DNA of 64,000 bases from Diphasiastrum complanatum. Lineage: Eukaryota > Streptophyta > Lycopodiopsida > Lycopodiales > Lycopodiaceae. The notes beneath the pieces were generated by a model. It saw only the letters and a list, made by a program, of their open reading frames with translations, did not search any database and was not told the DNA's origin. The DNA lies in the NCBI GenBank assembly GCA_029204225.1, contig CM055102.1, positions 19,240,967 through 19,304,966 on the forward strand, read 5' to 3'. Positions 1-12,194 of this stretch are shown in pieces; the first letter of the stretch is position 1, and every line of letters begins with the position of its first letter. Both the position numbers and the translations under genes were made by a program.

Positions 1-956
1 GGCAGAGCTTGGTTGGCTTGCGTATCTATCGTCGGATGCAGGCCTAAAGTCGAGTTCTAAGCAATAGGCACTTAGATTTAGGTGTAGATTAACTTTTGCC
101 AAGCTACAAGTCAATCCTCTAAGAAAGATAGTCCCCTAAGAAATGTACTTGAATTTAGCACTTCCACGTTAGTGGTCCCACATTTTTGGGGAAATTGACT
201 AGGTTCTAGGTGGACTCCAATCTCGCCATGATAAATGATTCAAATCTAAAAATACCATCATAATTTTTGAATCTCGATTCATTCAAAGAAGCGCCGTTTC
301 AAAACAGTCCAAATCAAATGGACCGTTCGAAGCAGATTATAGTCTTTGAAACAAGGAAAAAAACAAAAAACCGTTTCAAATTATTTTGAAGTGACACAAT
401 TTTCTGACTAATTGGAAGTGTGCCACTCAAGCTTCACATAATTCAAAAGGTCACCTAACCAAGCATAAAGACATACACTTTGAACTAGAATAAGACTTAT
501 ATTTTGTGCAGGGTTAGAGAGAGAGAGAGAGAGAGACATAAAACAACTAATTCTATGCCCTTCCTTCCCACAAGCCAGAGATTCTCCACTTACCATTTGC
601 TCAATGTCTTGACTCAATGCACCTGCTAGTTTCTATCTTACAACTACATAAAGATGGATCTAAATTCTGCCTCCACATGCCAAGGTAGATCACTACTTCG
701 GAGATGTGATGTGATTGTTGTTGCTAAGATTACATGCTCTAGATTCCTACAAGTTACATGACAAAGTGTGTCAGGGAATAGCTGCGCTAGCATCTGGAAA
801 AACCTAAAACATACCAAGAGGATAACGGGACTTTTCACAACTCTGTGCTAAGGAGACCATAACCACAGACACATTGGAAATTTTTCTGACAGCTAGCAAT
901 AATAGCATTTAGATAATTGCCCACTGCACAATTCGTATGACACTTGTGCTATTTAT
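1..956. other. Intron 2 / downstream EPSPS flank, no exon seen
   Basis: This is the sequence downstream of EPSPS exon 2 on the minus strand. I looked for exon 3 (the VLDGVPRMRERPIGDLV region) and did not find it, nor any other convincing coding stretch. There is a short GA run near 515-535. If the gene is intact, this is part of intron 2. Confidence 0.5.
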
Positions 957-960
957 CTAC

Positions 961-2661
961 CTTGCCTTGCCACCTGCAACCGTAACAGCTGCTGTCAAAG
1001 GTCGCATTGCTGTGCCTGCATTCCCTAGAAATAGCTTGATCTCTTGTTCTTCCGACCATCCAACAGGGAAGTGACCCCCACAGCCAATAACTGTAGCACG
1101 ATGTGCAGCACGATCTTCATTAACTGACAGTCCAAGTGCCTTGAGTGCACCTAACATGTAGTGAACGTCATCACTGTCTAACAGGTTTTCAACAACAGTG
1201 GTACCCTGTAAAAAATTTCCTCTGATTAATCAAAATTTCATTTCATTCTCGCAAATTCTTTTCAAAAGCAATGATTAGCAAAATATTCTATACGAACATG
1301 ATGCACTCCCCTCTGTACAACTTGATGAGAAAGCCAGAAGCACAACTTAGATCAAGAAGGGCCTTCTTAGTTCTTATTGACAGGCCTGCTTTTCACGGAT
1401 CAGCTCACTTTGAGCAGGATATGTCTGCTTTAACCATGAAATAGCTGCCTTTGTAGATGTCTATATATCCATAGGGAGAGAAAGAAGTACTGAAAGTAAT
1501 TTCAACTACAAATTTTGAGCATTGACTATGCATAAGCTGAAAATCAAGGTTCACACGAGCAAAAAATGTCCAGACACTAGCTTTAGCACTTCATAAGCCC
1601 CCTCTACTGGAGGCTATATCCACTCTCTTAATGGCAGAGCTGGGTTTAAGTCCGCCACGGAGTTTACATCGTTTGAGGCTTGAGCCATGATATTCTGCCG
1701 TGCATCATCCATTGCTCATGCGTTAGATGCGTTGGATGGCTCAAACATGGCAGTTTATAGAGGTACCAATTATCCAGCTGGGTGGGCCAAATTACAGGAG
1801 TGCCACTAAGCACCATCGCCAGAGAAGCCTTATAGCCCCTAGAGAGTGCACAGTTTTAACAATGAATGACCCAAGGAGCATCTTTATCTTCAATGCCAGA
1901 GGAATGAAAATATAGGAGGCTGTCGATACAAAGCGACTATCACGAAAACTTGAAAAAAATTGCCTAGACGATTGCAACTGTATATTGACGGTCATAAAAA
2001 TTGCAATCAATGCTTGAATCAGAAAATCCTAGCACTGTGAACCTAATCTGATATGCAATCCTGGCTAATTGATAAGACCAATGACATAAGTTTTCAAGCT
2101 CCAGCCGCCTACCAAACGGTAGTAGAAAGCAAGTCGGTGCCAATACAAACCAAGACAGTATCAAAGAGACAATGTGAAAACTTAAGCTTTCACACAAAGT
2201 AACCAGGACTTCAGACAATGATGAGAACCACTGACCTCTGATAGTGCTGCCAGGAGAAGGATGCGATTTGAAAGAGATTTTGAACCCGGAAGCGTCACAG
2301 TCCCGTTTATACACTTCACGGGCTTCAGAACTACCTCTTCCAAGTGAGATGGTTTTTCTGTAGCTGCCGTCGTAGCTGATGCTGCAACTCTTGCCGCTTG
2401 TTGATTTCTTACAACCGGATCCCTACCTTGTCTATCCAAAGCTTTAACAAGATCAACATCTCCTTGATGGAATTGCTTTGCTCGGATTGCAGTGGGAAAG
2501 AAATAAGCCTTCAGAGATAGGGACGGATTTTTTGAATAAACTGAAGGAGCTGCTAAGCCAGAAACAGGCCTACTCTCACAAGCAAATACCCCCGATTCCC
2601 CATCAATGCACTGCAAGGTCTTACCAAAATCATTAGCAGCAGGAAACCTAAACACGGCCAT
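961..2661 (-). CDS. EPSPS: EPSP synthase, exons 1-2 (5' part of gene)
   Basis: 5-enolpyruvylshikimate-3-phosphate synthase, the plastid shikimate-pathway enzyme that joins shikimate-3-phosphate and PEP (the target of glyphosate). Exon 1 is 2661-2236. It starts MAVFRF, has a roughly 110-residue transit-type leader rich in A, S, R and K, and then the start of the mature enzyme with [19 protein letters not shown], which holds the PEP/S3P-binding Lys-Ser. It ends phase 0 at a GTCAGT donor. Exon 2 is 1205-961 (acceptor TTTTTTACAG). It encodes the [19 protein letters not shown] region and [16 protein letters not shown], the glyphosate-site loop with intact Gly, Thr and Pro, and ends in a split codon before a GTAGAT donor. 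Both exon junctions match those of flowering-plant EPSPS genes. An in-frame ATG lies 33 codons upstream (2760), but the acidic extension it would add is unlike a transit peptide. No lesion is visible. Exon 3 is not in 1-960, so the rest lies beyond the left edge or was lost. Confidence 0.93.
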
Positions 2662-3061
2662 TGAAAGCAGCTCTCTGGACTCTGGATGCTCCCTCCGAAA
2701 CAAATGCTCTGAATCTAAAGTTTCTTCAAGCACAACACCGAGGCAGAGATTCCATAACAAGCTACAGATATCTCTTATTTACACGCCCCAAAGCTGATAT
2801 ACCGCTGCAGCTACTCCCTGAAAATGGATCGTCACTGTTTCTTCGCCATTGCTGTGGAACACAAATCAAGGCCTATGAACAGCAATCATCAATCGCAACA
2901 TTCAAGCAAAGATAATATCTGTGAAGCATGTAGCATCATAGAGCTCCTCCTCCATGCCCAGAGCACATCGCTGCTGCCGATGTCTGGATCGAATGCTTTG
3001 CTTTGATTTGGGATGGCAGTCGCTGTTCGTGGTGTTGGTGCGGAAAACAAAAGACGTCGCT

Positions 3062-3180
3062 ACCTACCCTTCCTACCTGTCATTCAATCCCCTTTTTTAA
3101 CCTACCCTTCCCATTGGCATGAAACAAGAAACAATTTGCATTTTGCATTTGTACGAAGCTAAAGAGAGGGAAGGGTAGGT
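3062..3180 (-). promoter_or_regulatory. Cluster of three AC-I (MYB) elements upstream of EPSPS
   Basis: ACCTACC occurs at 3062-3068 and 3100-3106, and in the opposite orientation at 3174-3180. A near match, CCTACCTG, lies at 3072-3079. They sit 400-520 bp upstream of the EPSPS start codon. A CCAAT box (minus strand, about 3112-3116) and a GACGTC ACGT-core palindrome (about 3053-3058) are in the same stretch. ACCTACC is the AC-I element bound by R2R3-MYB factors that co-regulate shikimate and phenylpropanoid genes. No clear TATA box is visible, and function here is inferred. Confidence 0.45.
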
Positions 3181-3240
3181 CTTATGCTTGGATGGAGGTC
3201 TTTATGCTTTTGGACTCTTGGGATGGGGGCCACAAGGACT

Positions 3241-3400
3241 CCCCCAAGCATTACCTCCTCATTCTAGGGCATGGGACCTCCACAAACACGCAAAGCTAGG
3301 AGTTTACTCTCAAGGAGCCCCCCAAGCATTTACTCCCTCGTTCTAGACCATGCATGGGCTCTAAAAAGTGCAGAGCCTGACCCAAAGGAGTTTACTCTCG
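3241..3400. repeat. Tandem duplication, about 83-bp unit
   Basis: Two diverged copies share CCCCCAAGCATT, a TCATTCTAG/TCGTTCTAG segment, and GGAGTTTACTCTC near their ends (3301-3313 and 3389-3401). The copies start near 3241 and 3325. No coding content is evident in the surrounding 3181-4180. Confidence 0.5.
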
Positions 3401-4184
3401 CCTTAATCCCATGCCTCTACCTAAGTAATATTGGTTTTAAAATATTCTTTTTTATTGACACCCATTTCCTTGAACACAGTAACATCCAAAGTTTTGAGCA
3501 GTATCTTTCATGCAAATGGTTCAAAAGGCATTTTTCAAGGTTCAAAAGTTAATTTTCAATGAAAAAAAACTCAAAGCAAAATTATGTCGTTGAGAGGTCT
3601 TTTCTTGCAGCCCTTTTTGGTCATTGAATGGCACATGTAATGCAAAATGATTAATATCCTGCTTTACGGGCTTTCTGGCTAGGTACCCTTTGCGCCCATA
3701 AATTCAAGGGCAAACATAAGAGTATGGCAATTGTGTTCAATCAAGCTCAAAAACCATTTGAATATGTATTAAGTGTCTTTTACTCAAAACCTAGTAAGCC
3801 TACTTCGACTAGAGGCATGCCAATTCGCGTAAACGTTTTTTACTTTCTTTTGAGTGCCATAGGAACTCAAATATCATGCACCTCTCAAGAGTTAAGTTGC
3901 CTAGTAAATGTTTTGTTCTTGCAAGGAATTAACTCTCATTAGCATAACTATATAATTGTACACATCTAATCAGTTGCACATTGCTTGCAACTTATGGAAA
4001 TTACCCACTCAACTGGTATAACATAGTACAACATATATCATGTTGTTGTTATGCATGTAAGTACGTAAGTATTCGGATGCTTCCACAATCATACAACTGA
4101 GTTTAATGTTTCAATTGCAACATATGTTTGAAAAAAGAAACTATTTACCTAGACAAAAATAAAGAGATAGAGAGAAAGGGGATT

Positions 4185-4386
4185 GGGGGGGGGGGGGGGG
4201 GGGGGGGGAGCGGGGGATGGGGGTGGTTTCCTTTGTGTATTCTCTAAAGTATGCAATGTTGACTTGACACAAAAAAAAAGACCAAAATTTGCTACACAGT
4301 GTCCATCTATGCAAGGAAACTAGCATGCCCATACAAATATGGGTATGCATTTAACCCATTTATAACATAAATGTTGCCCCCCTGCC

Positions 4387-4421
<35 letters not shown>
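4185..4421. repeat. G24 and C34 homopolymer tracts in inverted arrangement
   Basis: There is an uninterrupted run of 24 G at 4185-4208, followed by GGGGG-rich sequence to about 4225, and an uninterrupted run of 34 C at 4388-4421. They are about 180 bp apart and complementary, so the strand could fold back on itself, and each tract could form G-quadruplex or i-motif structures. The downstream part (4428-4640) holds two diverged copies of a roughly 130-bp unit containing GATGGTGGATACCATAT. Proline- and glycine-rich open frames here are artefacts of the homopolymers. Confidence 0.85.
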
Positions 4422-4639
4422 TTCCAAGGCTCCACATATAGACAAATATGTCTCGTGTTTGTCATGCCATCGATGGTGGATACCATATACTTTACCACCT
4501 TAAGGCATAGCCAAGTTTGGAGCATGAGGGTACGCATTTATAGCATATGTGTCACCCTCCCATGCTTCACATACGAACAAATACATCTCATATCTATCTG
4601 GCCTCCGATGGTGGATACCATATTCTTAGCCACATCATT

Positions 4640-5379
4640 AGGCTCGATTCTTCCATTGAGGGATTGGTCACATTAGAAGACGGCTTTTGGGTAATTGACA
4701 TAACGATGGTGGTGATGTTGTATGATGATAGCAGGACACCTAGTATTTGATCTCGGGGGTGAGTTTTTCCACTAACCCATGCTCCATGATTAGTATGGGT
4801 GTTCCCAAGTCCACAAAGTCACAATCAATTGGAGGTTGTGTTTCATAGGTTGATTGTGTTCGAACTTACACTAGGCAACTAAGAACGATTCGTAATGCCT
4901 CTAAAGCTCCTGTCTCACACTCTCTTGATAACTATAATGGGGATCTACTTCAGTTTAAGCTATGATGAGGGATAGATCTTCATGGTCATATTCGGGTAAT
5001 GGATCAGAGTTGAAGGGCTTAACATGGTGTAGTTTGTAGAAGTGGTATTGGTGTGTACCCAAGTCAAAACGTCGGTCAAATTATAAACTTCAAAGTGGCC
5101 CTCGTCGGCGTGATGGTGTAGTTTGAATAGTTTGTCTCTACTTCATAAGTACCAAATGAAGTCACGAGAGTATAAGTAATATTGTGTTATCCCCTTTGAT
5201 CAACAAACAAAAATCTATGGGTAATGGTAGATCAAGTAGGCCTAGGCTTGTCATTGGAATCTTGGGGCTAATTCTTGAACTAGATTTCAAGGAAACTTAC
5301 TCGAGACAAGTTTTTAATCTCCTTACATGTTTTCTACCATTTGATGATCCTTGTCAGGCAATGAGAGCCTTATAGTACT
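4640..5379. other. No recognisable gene; degenerate sequence
   Basis: Short broken frames only. On the minus strand around 4890-5080 there is a stretch that could read as a decayed polyprotein, but I cannot assign it to a family. Confidence 0.3.
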
Positions 5380-5990
5380 ATGATGCATCTAAAAACATAA
5401 GTTTTGTCATAGGTTCATTGTGAAATATTAATGAATACTCTAGATTACTAGGCATATAATTTAAATCATCAATAGAAGTCACATTTTTTTTTGCTCTTCC
5501 ATTGCTAGGTGTACTAGTAGAATGAATATTCGAATGCACTAGTTGAAAAAGCAATGCTAAACCTTGAGCTAGACCTTGCATATGGAAGCTTATGTGACTA
5601 AAAATGTAGAAAGCTTACAAACTTGTCGGACTTTATTTGGGTCAATTTCTAACCCGTGGTCCAAAATAATGTGACCAAGTTATTATGGAAGCTATAAAGA
5701 TAATTTGGAAGGCAAAGAACAACTTTCCTCGGTGCCACTACCTCCAATGTTTTGAAATTGGGATGTCCCAACCTCTTGTGCCACATCTTTTGACTTGTCG
5801 TTTGCTCCATTGCCACACAATTTTTCTGGTTAGCAATAACACAAGCATCAAGTTTGTGTTGTCTCGTGCCTTTGGCATTAAAAGTCTCTCTTTTACTTAT
5901 AAAGCAAGCATCACCAACAAACTCAATTTTTGGACCCTTGTCCTCACACGAACATTCTTAGTAGTGTTCACTATCAATGGCTGTGTACAT
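5380..5990 (-). pseudogene. Ty1/copia relic with GAG-pre-integrase motif
   Basis: On the minus strand the translation around 5700-5800 reads MWHKRLGHPNFKTLE, the canonical GAG-pre-integrase segment (WH-x-RLGH) that lies between protease and integrase in plant copia polyproteins. Upstream (up to about 5990) the frame carries a plausible end-of-protease context with several stops. Downstream it decays quickly, and the integrase core is not recognisable. No LTRs can be tied to it. This is an old fragment without coding capacity. Confidence 0.6.
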
Positions 5991-6546
5991 GACCTAGTTC
6001 ACATATATTTGTTAATTATTTGTGAAGTGCAAACATGTGTACAATACCTATTTTATTTGTATGTAACTATTTATTATATGATAATGTATAAAAGAGCTTA
6101 TGGACAATAGTTGGGACCATGAGTGAAACAAAGATCGAGACTGTAGAATCAAAGATGAAGATTGTAGAATCAAATAGCATCTTAGTGTTTTTGTTAACAT
6201 ATAGATAAGCAAATGCCTAGTCTTAACTTTCACTATCAAAGATGAAAACAAGATGAATAATAAATGAACTGAGATCAGGATCTAAAATAAAATGGACACC
6301 TTGTTAGAAAATAGATTGATATCATTCCCAAGAACAAACGACTAACTAGAGCTTGGATATCATTGTAGCACAAGGGGCGGGAATCCAATCCAATGAGGAG
6401 CCTTGGAGATGAATACCCTTCTCCGTCACTTGCTAAATTTTCTCAAAAAAAACAAATTCCTACAAAGCTAACAAACATCAAGAGAAAACATTGAATAGTA
6501 AGTTATGAAAAGAGAGCTCCATGCAAATGGTATGTACATTCTAGAT

Positions 6547-9169
6547 AGTTTTGGAGTGCTCTCGAATAAATTAGATGCGGAATAAGAAACACAGCTCCAA
6601 CATAGAGAACTTTACAGGATCTTTACCAAACTATAATATTAGCATTGACTTAGATCAAATGGAAGAATGTCTTGGTAGGTGTCAGAGACAACCATGAAGG
6701 GAGCGAACAATTACGCGTCTAGGACAGCCATGCTTCCTTCGAGATTAGACATCCGAATTAAGTGAGTGTCAAAAGAGAAAGAAAGTAATCAGAAAGCATT
6801 TGTAGTGCAATACACATAAGAAAATAGAGAATCTGAATTAAGCAGTTGTAAATACAATGATCAGATCACAATCTTGTGCCCAAGAATGGTTCACAATAAT
6901 GACGCATTGTGTGCAGTGATCTTACTTAGCTAGTTACAGATTAAATAACTATCTCTATTCTCTGAAGCCTTCTTTATAGACTTTCTCAAAAGCCTTCTTG
7001 TTTACTATCTTTAAGCTTAGAAGCTTCTTGTTTCGATTCTTGTTCTTCTGGCACTTTCTCGAGTACCTGCACATACCCTCAAAGAGAGGTCAGTCCTTAA
7101 GCCTAGAGGGCTTCTTATTCTTGTTCTGATTTTTCAAGTACGTTTGTGAGTACTTGCACATCCCTTCAAAGAAAGGTCAGTGTTCATAATACCATCAAAC
7201 ATGGTTCATAGAAAATTCTTAGTTCTACAGGTATCAATGTCTGTTACTCAATTCATTAATTAAGTAATAAATTCATACAATATCTTAAAAGAATATTGAT
7301 CAGTGATAATTCTATATCATCAAAGTCTATCTGAGCTTTGAAGTTGGGAAAGTCTTAATTACCTTGGGGCAATTTGTCTCTACAAATTACAATCTAAATC
7401 CTTGACCATGCTATTACAATGCATATACAAGATTGATCTCATGTTTAGATGTCCTAATCTTCGATGTCATAACTTGGCATTTGAAGTACTTACATTAGTT
7501 GAGAGTGCATACTCGTGACTCAGAATGTACAAATTATCTTCTCTGTTTGCAGAGAAGATTTCTTTATCGTACTTGTCCAAAATGATACATTGTCTTGAAT
7601 TGAACATGGCTCTGCAGCCTTGATTAGTGAACTTGCTGACTAACAATAAATTTTTGGTCAGTTTGGATATGTATAGTACATCCTTGAGCAAGATCAATTT
7701 GTCATTTGGAAGATAAAGGCGAACAGATCCTTTGCCTTCAATCTGTAGTGTACTTGAGTCACCGAAGTAGACATACTTCGAATCTGCTGGTGTGAGATTT
7801 TTGAATAAGAACTTATATGAGGTCATGTGTCGAGAAGCACCAGAATCGAGATACCAATCAAATGCATCTCTTATGGGTACATTTTGTATCATTAGTAGTG
7901 TTGGGTCTTCGAGAGAGGTTTTGGCAGAATCAAATCTTCCACCCTGCTACATCTTCTTCTTTGCTTCGTTATGCTTGAGAACTCGACAATCCTTGATGTC
8001 GTGGTTGGTTATTTTGTAGTACTTGCAGAAGAGTCTGGTCTTAGGCTTTTGATGTTGTTGTGATTGCTGGTTTGAATCAGTTTGCTCAAATTTTGTCTTC
8101 TTGTCCTTCAAAGATTTCTTCTTCGGGAGTTGTTGCTTATTCGAATAGAGAGTGACTATCTTCAAATTCGAAGTGGATAAGCTTTTCCTTCTTACTTTTT
8201 CTTGCAATAAACTTGTTGTCACCTTTTACAGAGACAGGTCAGAAGTATTGCTAAGTAGCAATACTACATTGTCATAAGAGGGAGGAAGACTAGACAGAAG
8301 AGACATGTTAGCATCTTCGTCTGATATTGGCGAACCTACTGTAGCTAACTGATTGAGTAAATGTTTGAATTCGTTTAGATGATTAGTGACTGAGGTCCCT
8401 TCACTCATTTTGAGTGACAGGAACTTCTTCCTCAAGAAGAGGCGAGTCGAAACATCTGTCATTTCATATTTGGAGCTGGAACAATTAGCTAGCTACGTGA
8501 GCTATTTGTGAATCTTTAAGATTCAAAGATATAATGGCAAGAGCTTTGCCATCCGTAGCTTCTCAAGCGGTCAGCATGTCAGGTTCAGCTGGCTTGGCTA
8601 TTGAACCGTTCACGTATCCCCAGAGTTCTTTTTTTGTGAGTATCATCTTCATCGTGAACTTCCACATGTGGAAGTCATCACCGTTGAACTTGTTGATCAA
8701 GCGGATTTCTGAAGATGTTCCTTCCATGATGAATGATCTAAGTATAGTAAACAGTTTCGAATACTAAAAATGGCAAAAGCTCTGATATCACTCTGTTGGG
8801 ATGCTCTCGAATAGATTAGGTGCAGAATAAGAAACCCAGCTCCAACATAGAGAACCCCAAACTATAATATCAGCATTGACTTAGATCGAATGGAGGAATG
8901 TCTTGGCAGGTGTCAGAGACAACCGTGAAGGAAGCGAACAATTAGGCGTATGGGACAGCCATGCTTCCTTCGAGATTAGACATTCCGAATTGAGTGAGTG
9001 TCAATAGAGAAAGAAAGCGATCAAAAAGCATTCGTAGTGCAATACACATAAGAAAAAAGAGAATATGAAGTAAGCAATTGTGAATACAACAATCAAATCA
9101 CAATCCTGTGCCCAAGAATGATTCACAGTAATGGCGCACTGTGTGCAATGATCTTACTTAGCTAGTTAC
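6547..9169 (-). mobile_element. Non-autonomous Ty1/copia element (LTR-gag-protease-LTR)
   Basis: Two similar direct repeats bound the element: 6547-6937 and 8794-9169. Both run from a GTGCTCTCGAATA/GATGCTCTCGAATA start to CTTACTTAGCTAGTTAC. The right copy begins TGTTGGGATGC and lacks a few bases near 8856. Read on the minus strand, the right LTR ends CCCAACA and is followed by GATATCAGAGC (about 8780-8790), a tRNA-iMet-type primer site like that of other copia elements. Gag and protease follow, but there is no integrase or reverse transcriptase before the other LTR. The outer LTR limits are uncertain because similarity stops at 6937/9169 without a clear polypurine tract. Confidence 0.7.
7467..8730 (-). 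pseudogene. Copia gag (zinc knuckle) and aspartic protease, broken
   Basis: Minus-strand frames in order: a gag UBN2-type region beginning around 8730 (FNGDDFHMWKFTMK, KELWGYVNGS), with an in-frame stop near 8570; its continuation at 8462-8226 (MTDVSTRLFLRKKF, SVTNHLNEFKHLLNQL); then 8222-7947 with the knuckle CKYYKITNHDIKDC (C-x2-Y-x4-H-x4-C, the second Cys replaced by Tyr, common in copia). The protease at 7892-7467 has WYLDSGASRHMT (the catalytic D-S-G) and the following VYFGDSSTLQIEGKG segment. The frame then ends. Between 7466 and 6938 there is no integrase. Gag and protease are separated by frame breaks, so this copy is not functional. Confidence 0.75.
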
Positions 9170-9269
9170 TATTAAGACACAAGTTCGCGCATGAACTCTG
9201 ATTCACTCTTCTCCACTTACATGTGTTCTTCACAGATTTTCTCATCATTATTTACATGAATTGTCATTA

Positions 9270-9273
<4 letters not shown>

Positions 9274-9322
<49 letters not shown>
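9274..9322. repeat. (TA)n microsatellite
   Basis: About 24 uninterrupted TA dinucleotides lie between the right LTR of the 6.5-9.2 kb copia element and a gypsy relic. TA tracts of this length extrude readily as cruciforms and are common breakage points. No other feature is seen in 9170-9404. Confidence 0.9.
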
Positions 9323-9326
<4 letters not shown>

Positions 9327-9404
9327 GGAACAGTTACAATAGACCACCCTATAGAATAAATCTCTCCCAAAAAGAGAAAAAATTTAAGCAAATTAACAAA
9401 ATAT

Positions 9405-10390
9405 TTGGGAAATGCTCATTTGAAGATGACATGGACACCCAAATGTGAAAAAACATTCCAAGCACTCGAACGAAGAATCACTCAAGAACCTGCTCTTGCT
9501 CTACTTGACTTCAACAAACCATTTGAAATCCATACGGATGCGTCAAACTTTGCTATTAGGGCCGTGCTAATTCAAGAAGGAAAATCAGTTGCATATTTTT
9601 CTAAGAAATTAAGTGACGTGGAGTGTCGATGTAATTCATCAAAAAGAAATAGTTGCAACAATTCAAGCATTGGAGACATTATGTACCAAGAAAGTCCTTT
9701 AAAATGTTTACTGACAACGTATTACTTAATTACTTTGCATCTCAAAGTATGCTCACGCCAAAGCAAATGCGATGGCAAAACTTTCTCTCAAAGTTTAACA
9801 TAGATATTGTGCACACTGCGGGAAAGAATAACCTGATTGTAGATGCATCAAACAGACATGAGCACCTGATGACAACAGTAGCAACCCATGTGACTAGTCT
9901 ACTCCAAGAAATCTGAGAGAAGTATAGTGTAGACCCACTAGCTAAGAAACAAATTTGAAAATTTTTTAAACAATTCACTTGAAAAGATCAAATAATTGTT
10001 ATAAACAACACAAAACTTCGTGGAGTGATGCTGCAAGCTAAAATTTTACCACCATCACCGTTATAAAGGTCTTTTTCACTAACATCAACCTAAGGAATAA
10101 AATATTGAGAGAACATCATGACATACTCACCGTCGGACACCCAGGAGTGAATCACATGTTTGAGCTTCTCAAGCGAGAATTCGAGGAAGTGGCAAGACTA
10201 TTTTTTAAATGTCTTTGAAATCTCATGGCCTGCCTAGAACGGTTATTTCAAATCGGAACACTAAGTTCATGAAGAAGTTCTAGACCTGTTTATTTCATCT
10301 ATTAGAAACTAGACTAAATTTCAGCACTGCCTATCACCCTCAAAAAGATGGTCAAACAGAACGAGTCAATACATTAGAAAAAATATTGTT
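9405..10390 (+). pseudogene. Ty3/gypsy RNase H and integrase relic
   Basis: The plus-strand translation shows the end of reverse transcriptase and the RNase H domain: WTPKCEKTFQALERRITQEP, then FEIHTDASNFAIRAVLIQEG and VAYFSKKLSD. A frame change follows into HYVPRKSFKMFTDNVLLNYF, then RWQNFLSKFNIDIVHTAGKNN. This is the order seen in gypsy polyproteins. At 10130-10180 the integrase zinc-binding segment HPGVNHMFELLKREF is visible. Most of the integrase core is missing, and around 10310-10390 a distorted remnant of the late core (AYHP-type, DGQTERVNT) can be read. The catalytic region is deleted and several stops are present. Confidence 0.75.
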
Positions 10391-11565
10391 TCAAAATGGG
10401 CCCTTTTAGAAATTTGACTTTGGAAAGAATGCGAACATGTAACATTTAATTGTCGTTTTTTAATGTAGCGAGCTTGGGAACCTCACACAGCTGAGCAAAT
10501 AGGGCCGACATAATCAATGTCTCATTTCTCACTTCTCAAATTTGTATGTGAAAAAAATAGCAAATTACTTGGATACTGTCAGAGTTTGCAAGATTTGGAC
10601 ATGTTGCATGATGCACAATTACTGTGTGCTAATCAAAAATTAGAATATGCTTGCTAACAATTGCAACATTATGTGCAACACATCAAAAATGAAAGAACTT
10701 TGCAATCAAGCGCTTTATTAGGAATGAATATTATAACCACTAGTCTTTGGAACTCAAACCAAAAAATAATGTGTTGCGGATCACATTTAGTAGCAAAGGA
10801 CTATTTTAAAGATAGTTCATGCATTGGAGAACTTTGAAGTTATGGAGGAACGACTATAGAAGATAAAACAATGGAAACATTGCAACGAATGTTGTAAGTC
10901 GTGAAGGATGAATCGCAAATTAAATGTGAAAAAGAGAGAGATGAATCTCCTTTAGAGAATGACAGAGTAAAGATCCACAATACCATACAGCCTAGTGATT
11001 TTAAACCAACTTAAACTTATTGTTTTCTTCTCAATGTTGCTAGCAAAAACTCATGCTAATGAGAGAATTTTTAAAGTGGTTGGCCAACCATTTCATGTAA
11101 CTGATTTATACACATTTGAAAGTAGTGAGCTTAGTTACAATAATTGTAATAATATTTTCCTTGATATCAAAAACGGTTTAAAATACATTATTTTATTCTA
11201 TAAAACAAATAACCTAGAAAGTTGATTATTGTAATGAAACTAGAAAAATCTAAAATCGTTAAAGGTCAAAATATGAAACGAGTGAATATCACTTCAACGA
11301 ACAAAGTATTAGATACTAATGATCCCACATTTAGTGTTAAAAAAAAAATACATGGTGGATAGCAACATTTCATATTCTTTTTTTTTCACAATACCTCATA
11401 AATGGCAACTTCGGAAGCAGTAGTTGAAATTCTTACACATAACCGCAATGGATCATAATATATATTTAAAGGGTAACAAAACAATGAGACCCAACTTTTA
11501 GAATAAGTAGATGCATGCTTATGACACCTTCAGCATGCTGAAAACAGTAAGTTCATTCCCTCAAT
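10391..11565 (+). other. A/T-rich tail downstream of gypsy pol, unidentified
   Basis: The sequence continues from the gypsy integrase relic, and the same sort of A/T-rich DNA resumes beyond the hAT insertion at 16777. Several broken frames are present. The longest, 10995-11225 (76 codons), begins with a hydrophobic stretch of about 12 residues after MILNQLK and then AKTHA, resembling a secretory signal. I do not recognise the product. Position after pol would fit a third (env-like) frame, but decay is heavy and homology cannot be shown here. Confidence 0.3.
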
Positions 11566-11849
11566 GAATCTACCATAGTTGCACTGCGTTTCTGAAACGC
11601 GTTTTAGAAACGCGTTCAGAAACACGTTTCGAAAATATGGAATTTTTTTCCAAAAACGTTTTTTTTTTTTTAAATAAATTTGGTTTTTTTTTTGTGCAAT
11701 ATGGGTATCAGGTGACAGCTTTAATTAAGAGCGTAATTACTGTGTGTTTTGCCGAACGTTTCGGGTGCAGGATGGTCTAGTTTAGGTGCATTAACTACTA
11801 GGCTTACGCTTTAACTCCCAGGTGCATTGATAAAAAAACATAATGCCCC

Positions 11850-12194
<345 letters not shown>

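Noticed and set aside
961-2661. Calling EPSPS exons 1-2 a pseudogene
   Set aside because: Both exons are open, in phase, with consensus splice sites and intact substrate-binding residues. Only the missing downstream exons, which may lie outside the window, argue for a broken gene.
4307-4676. Poly-Pro/poly-Gly open frames
   Set aside because: Artefacts of the C34 and G-rich homopolymer tracts.
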